A DNA stretch of 64,000 nucleotides from JACPPO01 sp965262505. Lineage in GTDB: Bacteria > Acidobacteriota > Vicinamibacteria > Vicinamibacterales > UBA2999. The notes under the pieces were generated by a model. That model was not told the DNA's origin and did no database searches. It saw nothing but the letters and a program-made list of their open reading frames with translations. The position numbers and the translations under genes were made by a program. The DNA is taken from contig CBDHFM010000030.1 of NCBI GenBank assembly GCA_965262505.1, positions 5,332,001-5,396,000 of the forward strand, given 5' to 3'. Shown here piece after piece: positions 43,393-51,214 of this stretch. Each line of letters opens with the position of its first letter. The stretch's first letter is position 1.

Positions 43393-44124
43393 TCAGCGCG
43401 TGGGCGCCGGCCAGCATTCCCACGGGCGGGGAAACTGGCTGGGCCAACGGCGGGCATGGGTCTTGACGGCTTTCCTCACGGTGGCCTCATCGCAATCGCC
43501 GAACTTCTTCCTGATCACGCTACAGCGCACGTTCTGTCTGTGCAGGCCCAGGTATCCGAGCAAGTGAAACACCTCGGCCATCGCCAAGTTCCGATTCGCC
43601 TGCGCATAGGCGGGGCGCCCATGGTCACCTCGAGGCTTCGACGGGGTCGAGATCGGCGGATCTCCCACGTGAAGCTGGATCGCCCACGCGGCCAGCGGAT
43701 CGGGAAACAGCCGGCGCTGTTTGAGATGCCACGCCGCGAGGTGATCCAGCACCTCCCGATAGTCGGGGTCATCCTCGCTGGCCGGGATGTAGTTCCGCAA
43801 CGCCTCCTCGGCGCGATGGGCGCCGAATCCCGACTCGATGCGGTGCCACTCGTCCGCGATGGTGGGCCCCCGCGGAGGGATGGGCGACCAGTCGAATCCG
43901 TGCAGCCAGTAGCGCACCACGTAGGTCGCTTCTTCCTGGGCGGCGACCGGGCCCAGGCCCTCGAACAGGCCAGGGCGCAGTAAGGCCTCGTGTAACGCAG
44001 TGGGCACCTCCCGCTCGGCGTCGAGCCGCTCGAACGCCGCGGCCCACGCGGCGCGGCGCGGCTTATCCATGGTCCTGGGGCGGCGCGGGGAACCCGCGTC
44101 GCCGGTGTTCGGTTGTTGGGGCAT
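43393..44124 (-). CDS. Hypothetical protein of the integrated element
   Basis: 243 residues from ATG 44124, preceded by CAGGAGGCCTCA. The protein is Trp- and His-rich in the middle (YVVRYWLHGFDWSPIPPRGP) and ends with a possible HTH (NVRCSVIRKKFGDCDEATVR). No family recognised. It is the first gene of the minus-strand run that leads through the methylase and DUF5681 toward the integrase, so it may be a regulator or replication protein of the element. Confidence 0.55.
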   Translation of the reverse strand: MPQQPNTGDAGSPRRPRTMDKPRRAAWAAAFERLDAEREVPTALHEALLRPGLFEGLGPVAAQEEATYVVRYWLHGFDWSPIPPRGPTIADEWHRIESGFGAHRAEEALRNYIPASEDDPDYREVLDHLAAWHLKQRRLFPDPLAAWAIQLHVGDPPISTPSKPRGDHGRPAYAQANRNLAMAEVFHLLGYLGLHRQNVRCSVIRKKFGDCDEATVRKAVKTHARRWPSQFPRPWECWPAPTR

Positions 44125-44575
44125 TGAGGCCTCCTGTCTCATCCAGCCCAGTATAGCCATCACCTCGCTCCCGCGCGTCCCCTCTATTTTGCGGCGAATC
44201 TTTCGGACGTCTTCCGTGCGATGTGTTCGACCGCCTTGTCGGTCAGCGCGACCCCCACGGCATCGCAGCCGGCCGCGTCGTGATCAGCTCCGGAGGCGTG
44301 ACACCGGTGTGGACATCGCACATCCACACAGAGATGTCTTCGAGAGAGAGGCCAAGCCTTGGCTCGTGATGTTGCCAAGGACGACTGTCGCCGCCGGGCA
44401 GCCCTGGCACAGATCCTTCGAGGGATGATCAGGTATCGTGACGCCCAAGACATCGGAGAGTCGCGATAAGAAGGCCAGACTGCAGGTGGGCATCGGTTGC
44501 CGCGGCATGACCAAGCAGAACGGTCCAGGTCTACCGGCAGAGACCGTCGAACCCTCATCACCCGCTGTGGGTGAC
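44125..44575. other. Intergenic stretch beside the repeat cluster
   Basis: No convincing gene. A minus-strand frame (DAVGVALTDKAVEHIARKTS near 44190) has some protein character but no start and no recognised family. Confidence 0.35.
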
Positions 44576-44762
44576 ATTCCCTGTTCGATCAGCGCCATTC
44601 CCTGTTCTGGCCGGAGCGGTTCCCTGTTCCCGCCTCGCCAAATTCCCTGTTCGTCCTGAACAGGGAAGTGGCTGTTAACCCCTTGGAACCACCGGAGGTT
44701 ATCAGGCTAGAAATGGTCAAGACAGGCACCGAAAATGGCTCAACTCCCTGTTATTCCCTGTT
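44576..44762. repeat. Cluster of seven TTCCCTGTT repeats near the tRNA-type repeat
   Basis: ATTCCCTGTTC occurs at 44576, 44597 and 44642, GTTCCCTGTTC at 44619, the inverse GAACAGGGAA at 44658, and CTCCCTGTTA and ATTCCCTGTTT at 44744-44762. Spacing of the first four is 21-23 bp, about two helical turns. The cluster ends 31 bp before the tRNA-type repeat. It could be integrase arm-type sites, iterons or a regulator-binding array. Confidence 0.6.
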
Positions 44763-44792
44763 TTCGGTCGTGCGCACCGCTCAGACATGGGG

Positions 44793-44837
44793 CCTTCTAA
44801 GCCGGGGGTCGAAGGTTCGAATCCTTCCGGGCGCGCC
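44793..44837 (+). repeat. tRNA-Arg(UCU) 3' half, attachment-site-like (right copy)
   Basis: Matches the left copy (3833-3877) at all but two positions. Both changes are in the T-arm and compensate each other (GCAGG/CCTGC becomes GAAGG/CCTTC). The base after GCC is G, so no CCA is encoded. The D-arm and 5' acceptor strand are absent. Confidence 0.75.
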
Positions 44838-44905
44838 GACGCGCCTCGCGCGTTGGCCGCGCCCGCCAGGTTCTTGCGTCTGCTTCGCCCTCGGCTCACG
44901 CAGAC

Positions 44906-44930
44906 CGAATCCTGCCGGGCGCACACTTTC
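44906..44930 (+). repeat. Third, partial copy of the tRNA-Arg 3' end
   Basis: CGAATCCTGCCGGGCGC (44906-44922) followed by CACTTTC repeats the end of the left copy together with its flank (CGAATCCTGCCGGGCGCGCCACTTTC). It agrees with the left copy (CCTGC) rather than the right one (CCTTC). It may be the remains of another att site, indicating stacked integrations. Confidence 0.55.
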
Positions 44931-44986
44931 AGAATCAGTCAGCGATGTGCGTGGCTGCCGGTCTTCACTGTCAGCAGGTAGTAGAA

Positions 44987-45808
44987 CTAAACCGCCGATC
45001 GCGGCAGCTCTTCAACGCGTCCGGCAAGCGCCTTGTCCGATTCGCACACGAGCGGAGTCGCCGGAAGATGGATGCCGAACAGCTCCCGTGCGACCGCCCG
45101 AAGGCGCGAGCGATCGAGAGGCTCTTCAGTGCTCACTCCGTCACGGAACCGAACGATGACGTCGCCTCGTATAATCGTTCGCCCGTCTCGCGTGGCCCGT
45201 TGAATCGTAAGACTCCGACGAAATATTGACGACGGATGCGTTGAAGTGTAGTGGTTGGCCACCTCGATGTCCGCTGCTGTCTGCGGATCTTCGGTGAATT
45301 CATACAGGTCGTTCTCGCCGGCGCGGTCGCGCATCGATAGCACCCACACCGTCCTTTCGCGTCGAAGTGCGTACCTCGCTCCACCCTGGTCCGACACGGC
45401 GCCGTCGCGAAGCGGGATCGGCTCCAGCAGACCGAGCCCGCCGAACCCGACGTCAGCGAGCCACGGATCGTCGTCGATCGGCACGCGCAAGACCATATGG
45501 GTGCGCACCCAGCGTTCGGGTGGACCTGTGCGGACGCGAGCCAGCAGCGACGTCAGCTGAAATCCCAGATCGCCGAGCGCCGCCGCGAACAACGTGGCGT
45601 GCTCGAAGCAATAGCCTCCGCCGCCCTCGTCGAGGAACTTGCGTTCGAGATCCGCGATAGCCAGACTGACAGAGCCGCCACGCTGGATCGCGAGGTTCTC
45701 GAATAGGAAGGCCTCGCGATGGGCGAAATGGAGGCGTCGCAATGTATCCACCGTTCGACCGAGCATTGCCGTGACTCCGATCTTCCGCAGATAGTCGTCG
45801 AGCCGCAT
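44987..45808 (-). CDS. nat: Arylamine N-acetyltransferase
   Basis: 273 residues from ATG 45808 (MRLDDYLRKIGV). The catalytic triad is visible: Cys67 in EGGGGYCFEHATLF, His104 in RTHMVLRV and Asp119 in WLADVGFGG. The enzyme transfers acetyl from acetyl-CoA to aromatic amines and hydrazines. The length fits the family (270-280). It is transcribed away from the aromatic-degradation operon. In-frame ATGs further upstream (to 45850) are unlikely starts. Confidence 0.88.
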   Translation of the reverse strand: MRLDDYLRKIGVTAMLGRTVDTLRRLHFAHREAFLFENLAIQRGGSVSLAIADLERKFLDEGGGGYCFEHATLFAAALGDLGFQLTSLLARVRTGPPERWVRTHMVLRVPIDDDPWLADVGFGGLGLLEPIPLRDGAVSDQGGARYALRRERTVWVLSMRDRAGENDLYEFTEDPQTAADIEVANHYTSTHPSSIFRRSLTIQRATRDGRTIIRGDVIVRFRDGVSTEEPLDRSRLRAVARELFGIHLPATPLVCESDKALAGRVEELPRSAV

Positions 45809-46032
45809 GCAGAGCATCATGCGCGAGACGCGAAGCGCCCCGCAAGCCACCTATGGTCAGGGCCGCCGACGGGACAGTCCGGGGAATGACCCAGGGCGTG
45901 AAAGGCCGGCTGTCGCTCGTCGAACGCAGGATCCCGCTCATCGACCGAGACGAGCGGTGCAAATCCGTATAAACTTCACCGACGGAGGCGTTGCACGGCG
46001 CTGCGCCCCTCGTTGAGGCAGGGAGGATTCCC

Positions 46033-47325
46033 ATGTTCCTGAAGCTCGTGCTCGTGATGCTTGCGACTGCGACGACCGCGTTTGCCCAGACCCAGACCGC
46101 CCCGCATCCGACGATCAGTGCGCCGGTCACTGGCCCGGGCGCGATGTTCCCGGGGTTGCGGACCGTTCCGGCGGGCACGGGTCTGGCGGACCACGGGTAC
46201 GTGGTCAAGGAATACTTCGTATCGGGAACGGCCAGCGGCGAGCCCTACACGACGCGCATCCTCGTTCGCCAGCCGGAAGACCCGAGTCGGTTCAGCGGCG
46301 TCGTCGTAGCCGAGCCGATGCACGCGAGCGGCAACAGCTGGATGTTCTTCTTCACGCGAACCTACGTGATGAACCGCGGTCACATCTCGGTGGAAATTGC
46401 GCCGCAGAAGGCGGGGACCGAGGCGACGATCGTGGCCTCGAATCCGCAGCGCTATGCGGCCATCAACATACCGGAGGCGGGGCAGGCCAACGAGATCATC
46501 GCGCAGGTGGGGGCGTTGCTCAAGAGCAACGGACCCACGTCGCCGCTGGCCGGTATGCAGGTGCGTCGCATGACCTTGATGGGCACGTCGCAGTCGGCGG
46601 GGACCCTGCGCAGGTACCTGGCGGCCCACGCGGCATGGCGGATGCCGGATGGGACGCCGATCTTCGACGGATTCCTGCCCACCAGCACGGCCGGCGACCC
46701 CATGCCCAAGGTAGACGTGTCGGTGATCCAGATTCCGACGCAGACCGAGGTGTACCGGAACGCGGAGAGCGGCAACGCCTACCGGCGTTCGGATGGCGAT
46801 GCGCCGGGCGATCAGTTCAGGCTGTACGAAGTCGCGGGGATGCCGCACAACGATTCGCGCGAGAGTCCGACCTACAGTCCGGACCCATGCAAGATGACCG
46901 TCAGCCGGTTTCCGGTGGGTGCCATGATGGCCATGGGCCTGCACCACCTGATCGAGTGGGCGGACCAGGGCACGGTGCCGCCGCGCGCCGAGCGCGTGGT
47001 GGTGGAGAATGGGGCGCTCGCGCTCGACGCGAACGGAAACGCCAGGGGCGGCGTCCGAAGCACCTACCTGGACGTGCCGGCGGCGACGCACGGCGTCCCC
47101 AACAGCGCCGATCCGAAGCCGGGAACACGAGACGATTTCTACTGTAGCATCGCCGGGTACGAGGCGCCGCTGGCTGCCGATCGGCTGCGCGCGCTCCATT
47201 CGGACGCGGCGACGTATCGCGGCAAAGTGCAACAGAGGCTCGATGAGTTGACGGAGGCCGGCTGGTTCCTTTCGGAGTATGCGGAGCAGGTGACGGGCGA
47301 CGCCGAGAGTGTCCGGATTCCATAG
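46033..47325 (+). CDS. Secreted alpha/beta-hydrolase-domain protein
   Basis: 430 residues from ATG 46033, preceded by GGGAGG. Signal peptide MFLKLVLVMLATATTAFAQ. The mature part follows the alpha/beta hydrolase domain family: VAEPMHASGNSWMFFFTRTY, TLMGTSQSAGTLRRYLAAHA with the nucleophile-elbow-like G-T-S-Q-S, and YEVAGMPHNDSRE with the candidate His. It is probably a periplasmic esterase. As first gene of the run it could release aromatic acids from esters; that role is inference from position. Confidence 0.72.
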   Translation: MFLKLVLVMLATATTAFAQTQTAPHPTISAPVTGPGAMFPGLRTVPAGTGLADHGYVVKEYFVSGTASGEPYTTRILVRQPEDPSRFSGVVVAEPMHASGNSWMFFFTRTYVMNRGHISVEIAPQKAGTEATIVASNPQRYAAINIPEAGQANEIIAQVGALLKSNGPTSPLAGMQVRRMTLMGTSQSAGTLRRYLAAHAAWRMPDGTPIFDGFLPTSTAGDPMPKVDVSVIQIPTQTEVYRNAESGNAYRRSDGDAPGDQFRLYEVAGMPHNDSRESPTYSPDPCKMTVSRFPVGAMMAMGLHHLIEWADQGTVPPRAERVVVENGALALDANGNARGGVRSTYLDVPAATHGVPNSADPKPGTRDDFYCSIAGYEAPLAADRLRALHSDAATYRGKVQQRLDELTEAGWFLSEYAEQVTGDAESVRIP

Positions 47326-47355
47326 GCGAGCGTGGTGAGAGGAAAGGGGAGTGCC

Positions 47356-48156
47356 ATGAAGCTGCTCGCGGTTGCATGTGCCGTCGTGCTGCTCACCGCG
47401 GCCCCGGTGAGTGGCCAGGACCGTGACGTCCTTCCGGACTGGAGCGGGGTCTGGCGAATGGTGGGTGGTACGGTGTTCGACCGGGCCAGCGCGACCGGCG
47501 AGGGCGGCGCGCTGTCTCCCGGCTTGCGGGAGCATCCACCCTATAACGCCGAATGGGAGGCGATCTATCAGCGGAACCTGAAGCTCAGGGATCAGCGCCG
47601 GTTTCCCGACCCGATTAACATCTGCGGGACCCCGGCCGGTTTCCCCAGACTGATGAATCTTCCGGACATGTACGACTTCGTGGTTCGGCCCGAGCAGACT
47701 TGGATCTTGACCGAGAACGGCCCGAACGTCCTGCGGATCTACACCGATGGACGCGCGCATCCGGCTGCCGAAGACATGTGGCCGACCTATACCGGAGATT
47801 CAGTCGGTCACTGGGAAGGCGATACGCTGGTCTTCGACACGGTGAGCACGAAGCATTCCGAGTACCCGGAGGTCGGCGACACGGTGCTTGACAGAAGCGG
47901 CCTGGTGCTCAGCGATGCCGCGCACGTCGTGACGCGCCTGCGCAGAGTGGACGACGAGACCATGGAGGCGCGGATGGTGATCGAGGACTCGAAGGCGCTG
48001 ACGGCGCCATGGCACGTGACCAAGACGTACAGTCGCATGCCGCCGGGCACACGCGTCTACGACTATGGGTGCGCGGAGAACAACCGGAATCCCGTCGACC
48101 CCTCCACGGGCAACACCTTGATTCTCGGGCCCGAGGGCGAGACGTTCGGACGATAG
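47356..48156 (+). CDS. Secreted protein of unknown function (operon copy)
   Basis: 266 residues from ATG 47356, behind GGAAAGGGGAG. Signal peptide MKLLAVACAVVLLTAAPVSG. Typical blocks are DWSGVWRMVGG, CGTPAGFPRLMNLPDMYDFV, GDSVGHWEGDTLVFDTVSTK and SDAAHVVTRLRRVDDETMEA. This protein type is common beside DUF6152 genes in Acidobacteria-like genomes. A paralogue runs off the right edge (63571-64000). Role unknown, probably periplasmic. Confidence 0.7.
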   Translation: MKLLAVACAVVLLTAAPVSGQDRDVLPDWSGVWRMVGGTVFDRASATGEGGALSPGLREHPPYNAEWEAIYQRNLKLRDQRRFPDPINICGTPAGFPRLMNLPDMYDFVVRPEQTWILTENGPNVLRIYTDGRAHPAAEDMWPTYTGDSVGHWEGDTLVFDTVSTKHSEYPEVGDTVLDRSGLVLSDAAHVVTRLRRVDDETMEARMVIEDSKALTAPWHVTKTYSRMPPGTRVYDYGCAENNRNPVDPSTGNTLILGPEGETFGR

Positions 48157-48175
48157 GGGATATGAGGTGATTGCC

Positions 48176-48586
48176 ATGGAATCGAACAAGCTCTCTCGCG
48201 TGTGTTCCGTGCGACGCTCGATCGCCGGATTGCTGATGGCGTTCGGGTTATTCGTGGGCACCCAGGCGCTCGTGGCGCATCACGCCGGTACGATGTTCAC
48301 CGCCGAGGTGACCGAGATCGCGGGGACGATCAAGGAATTCCAGTTCACGAATCCGCATGTGTGGATTCAGGTCATGGTGGAGCCCGAGCCCGGTGCGGCG
48401 GCACAGGAGTGGAGCGTGGAGTGGGGCAGCCCGAACTCACTGGGACGCCGGGGCATTCGGCCCTCGACGTTCAAGGCTGGCGCTGATGTAACCATGCGCA
48501 TCCGTCCGATGCGCGACGGCTCGCCGGCGGGTGGCTTCGTCGGTGCGAAGTTCGCCGATGGGACGACCGTCGGTCGCTGGGAGTAA
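48176..48586 (+). CDS. DUF6152-family secreted protein
   Basis: 136 residues from ATG 48176. Signal peptide region RSIAGLLMAFGLFVGTQALV ending in HHAGTMF, then the family block EIAGTIKEFQFTNPHVWIQV, VEWGSPNSLGRRGIRPSTFK and DVTMRIRPMRDGSPAG. The family is small, periplasmic and of unknown function. The stop lies inside a triple GAGTAACC repeat just before the transporter start. Confidence 0.72.
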   Translation: MESNKLSRVCSVRRSIAGLLMAFGLFVGTQALVAHHAGTMFTAEVTEIAGTIKEFQFTNPHVWIQVMVEPEPGAAAQEWSVEWGSPNSLGRRGIRPSTFKAGADVTMRIRPMRDGSPAGGFVGAKFADGTTVGRWE

Positions 48587-48607
48587 CCCGGGAGTAACCG
48601 AGTAACC

Positions 48608-50050
48608 GTGAGCCCTCAGGTCGCGGACTCCCCGCCGGTCGACGCGGAGGCGCCCCCGTCGCGCGGCGTAGCCACACGCGTCGGCGTGGCGCTGGCCCTG
48701 CTGGTGATGGTGGTCACGGTGCTGCTCCCGACGCCGGAGGGGCTGACCCTCGGCGGCAAGAATCTCCTGGGAGTCTTCGCGGTCGCCCTGATCCTCTGGG
48801 TCACCGAGGGTATTCCGATCGCGGTCACCTCGCTTCTGGTGATCGCCGCCCAGCCCGTCTTCCAGATCACCACTCCCCCGGCGGCGATTGCCGGTTTCAT
48901 GACGCCGGTGTTCATGTTCGTCCTGACGATGTTCTGCATCGCGCAGGTCGTGGTGGACAGCGGCCTGGCCCGACGCTTCGCGGTGGCGCTCCTCATCCGA
49001 TCGGGCAACGACAGTCGCCGCGTGGTGCTCGCGTTCATGGTGGGCACGGCGGCGATCTCGATGATCGTGTCGGACGTGCCGGCCGCGGCCGTCTGGATGA
49101 GCATGGCACTGCCGCTGCTTGTCCGGATCAACGCCGTGCCCGGACGCTCGTCGTTCGGCAAAGCGCTCATGATCGGCATTCCGTTCGCCGCCTTCATCGG
49201 CGGCGTCGCGACGCCGGCGGGCAGCTCGATCAACATCCTGGCGCTCTTCCAGATCGAGCAGTTCGGCCAGGTGCGGGTGACGTTCCTGCAGTGGATGGGC
49301 CTCGGGATACCGATGACCCTCATCCTCACCCCGGTCGCGTGGTGGGTGCTGATGCGTTGCTACGTGCCGGAGGTGGCGACGATCGGCAACCAGGAGGAGT
49401 TGCGGCAGGAGCGCCTGGCGCTCGGGGGACTCACGACGAGCGAGAAGAAGGTGCTCGGCCTGCTGTCGGTGATGATCACGCTGTGGATCGCCAGTAGCTG
49501 GTTCCGCGCGATCGATACGACGGTGGTGGCGATGGCGGGCGCGGTCGCGATGTTCGTGCCAGGCATGAACCTGCTCACCTGGCCCCGCGCCCAGCAGACC
49601 ATCGGCTGGGACGCCCTGATGCTCGTCGGTGGTGTGACGTCGCTGGGCGCCGCCGCCTCGAGCACCGGGCTCGCCGGCTACCTCGTCGCCGTGCTGCCCG
49701 ACATGCAACTCTGGCCGGTCGCGATCGTCATCGCGCTCATCAGCGCCGTGACGGTTGTCATTCACCTCCCCCTGCCCATCAATCCCGCCATCGTCGGCGT
49801 ACTGATCCCGCCGTTCGCGCTGCTGGCGCTGGCGACCGGCCAGAACCCGGCCCTTTATGCGCTGCCGGTGGCTTTCACGGCATCCTGCGCGATGTTGCTC
49901 CCGCTCGACGCGGTGGCGGTCATCACGTACGCGAAGGGCTACTACCGGATGACGGACATGCTCGTCCCCGGGGCGATCATCAGCGTCGTCTGGGTGATCT
50001 TCATGACGGCGCTGATGACGTGGGTGGCGCCGCTCTTGGGCTTGCTGTGA
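48608..50050 (+). CDS. SLC13/DASS-family transporter of the aromatic operon
   Basis: 480 residues from GTG 48608. About 11-12 hydrophobic segments. WVTEGIPIAVTSLLVIAAQP and FQIEQFGQVRVTFLQWMGLG fit DASS permeases. At the two re-entrant hairpins the usual Ser-Asn-Thr sodium/substrate motifs are replaced (ISMIVSDVPAAAVWMSMALP and VIHLPLPINPAIVGVLIPPF). It may therefore use a different ion or substrate. Its place ahead of galD-ligJ-ligK suggests uptake of an aromatic or tricarboxylic acid; inference. Confidence 0.75.
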   Translation: MSPQVADSPPVDAEAPPSRGVATRVGVALALLVMVVTVLLPTPEGLTLGGKNLLGVFAVALILWVTEGIPIAVTSLLVIAAQPVFQITTPPAAIAGFMTPVFMFVLTMFCIAQVVVDSGLARRFAVALLIRSGNDSRRVVLAFMVGTAAISMIVSDVPAAAVWMSMALPLLVRINAVPGRSSFGKALMIGIPFAAFIGGVATPAGSSINILALFQIEQFGQVRVTFLQWMGLGIPMTLILTPVAWWVLMRCYVPEVATIGNQEELRQERLALGGLTTSEKKVLGLLSVMITLWIASSWFRAIDTTVVAMAGAVAMFVPGMNLLTWPRAQQTIGWDALMLVGGVTSLGAAASSTGLAGYLVAVLPDMQLWPVAIVIALISAVTVVIHLPLPINPAIVGVLIPPFALLALATGQNPALYALPVAFTASCAMLLPLDAVAVITYAKGYYRMTDMLVPGAIISVVWVIFMTALMTWVAPLLGLL

Positions 50051-50095
50051 CGGAATCGCCGCTTCGTCCTTCGCCGTAGAGCAGCCATAGAGCCG

Positions 50096-51214
50096 ATGCA
50101 GACCGCGATCCCATGCCTGTTCATGCGTGGCGGCACCTCCCGCGGCCCGTTCTTCCTCGAAGCGGATCTGCCGTCCGACGTCGAGAGCCGTGACCGCGTC
50201 CTGCTCGCTGCGCTGGGATCCCCGGATCGCCGCCAGATCGACGGACTCGGCGGCGCCAATCCCCTCACGAGCAAGGTGGGCATCGTCCGCCGCAGCACGG
50301 AAGCGGGCGTCGATCTCGACTTCCTCTTTGCGCAGGTGATGGTGGATCAGGCGCTGGTCGACACCACGCCCAACTGCGGCAACATGCTGGCCGCGGTGGT
50401 GCCCTTCGCGCTCGAGGTCGGCCTGGTGCAGCCCCAGGGCGACGCGACGACGATGCGCGTGCTCACGCGCAATACCGGGATGCGGTGCGCCGTCACGGTA
50501 CAGACGCCCGGCGGCCGCGTCGAGTACGAGGGCGACGTCAGGATCGACGGCGTCCCTGGGACGGCGGCGCCGATCGTGATCAACTTTCTCGACACCGCCG
50601 GGTCCGTCTGCTCGGGCCTGCTGCCCACCGGCCACGTGCGCGATCGGGTCGGGGTCGAAGGCGAGGGGTTCGATCCGTTCTCACTCGACGTCACCTGCAT
50701 CGACAACGGCATGCCGCTCGTGATGATGCGGGCGAGCGACCTGGGCCGCACGGGCTACGAGAGCGTTGCGGAGCTGAACGAGGACGCGGCGCTCAAGGGT
50801 CGCCTCGAGGCGCTCCGCCTGAAGGCCGCCCGGCTGATGGGGCTCGGCGACGTCGGCAGCAAGACGTATCCGAAGATGTGTCTGGTCGCGCTCCCGCGGG
50901 CCGGCGGAGCCGTTGCCACCCGCTGCTTCATCCCGCACGTGTGCCACGACGCGATCGGCGTGCTGGCGGCCGTGACGGTGGGGACCGCCTGCGTGCTCGA
51001 GGGATCGGTGACCGAAGGCATTGCGCACGTGCCCACGGGCGACGTGAAGTCGATCTCCGTCGAGCACCCGAGCGGCGAGTTCACGGTGGAACTCGGCATC
51101 GATCCGGCCGATCCACAGAACGTCACGCGCGCGGCGCTCGTCCGTACCGCGCGCCTCCTCATGCGCGGAGAGGTCATGGTGCCCTCCCACATCCTCGAAA
51201 GGGAAGTTGCGTGA
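50096..51214 (+). CDS. galD: 4-oxalomesaconate tautomerase, PrpF/GalD family
   Basis: 372 residues from ATG 50096. The PrpF-like isomerase signature is at the N-terminus (TAIPCLFMRGGTSRGPFFLE), with GLGGANPLTSKVGIVRRS and QALVDTTPNCGNMLAAVVPF supplying the catalytic Cys region. It converts the keto and enol forms of 4-oxalomesaconate. Neighbouring ligJ and ligK make this assignment more likely than aconitate isomerase. Its stop overlaps the ligJ start. Confidence 0.82.
   Translation: MQTAIPCLFMRGGTSRGPFFLEADLPSDVESRDRVLLAALGSPDRRQIDGLGGANPLTSKVGIVRRSTEAGVDLDFLFAQVMVDQALVDTTPNCGNMLAAVVPFALEVGLVQPQGDATTMRVLTRNTGMRCAVTVQTPGGRVEYEGDVRIDGVPGTAAPIVINFLDTAGSVCSGLLPTGHVRDRVGVEGEGFDPFSLDVTCIDNGMPLVMMRASDLGRTGYESVAELNEDAALKGRLEALRLKAARLMGLGDVGSKTYPKMCLVALPRAGGAVATRCFIPHVCHDAIGVLAAVTVGTACVLEGSVTEGIAHVPTGDVKSISVEHPSGEFTVELGIDPADPQNVTRAALVRTARLLMRGEVMVPSHILEREVA

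Noticed and set aside
43393..43447. Longer start for the ParB/methylase (ATG 43447)
   Set aside because: ATG 43285 has AGGAGGTGG at proper distance and starts the conserved ParB domain; the extra 54 residues have no homology-like pattern and overlap the upstream gene.
44576..44762. CRISPR array
   Set aside because: Repeat units are only 10-11 bp, the spacers are too short (about 11 bp), one repeat is inverted, and no cas gene is in the window.
45976..47760. 594-codon minus-strand open frame
   Set aside because: It is antisense to the alpha/beta-hydrolase and secreted-protein genes. Composition is Arg/His/Gly-rich without any domain, and the plus-strand genes have signal peptides and ribosome-binding sites.
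48437..50635. 732-codon minus-strand open frame
   Set aside because: Antisense shadow of the transporter and galD; extreme His/Arg/Asp repeats and no recognisable fold.
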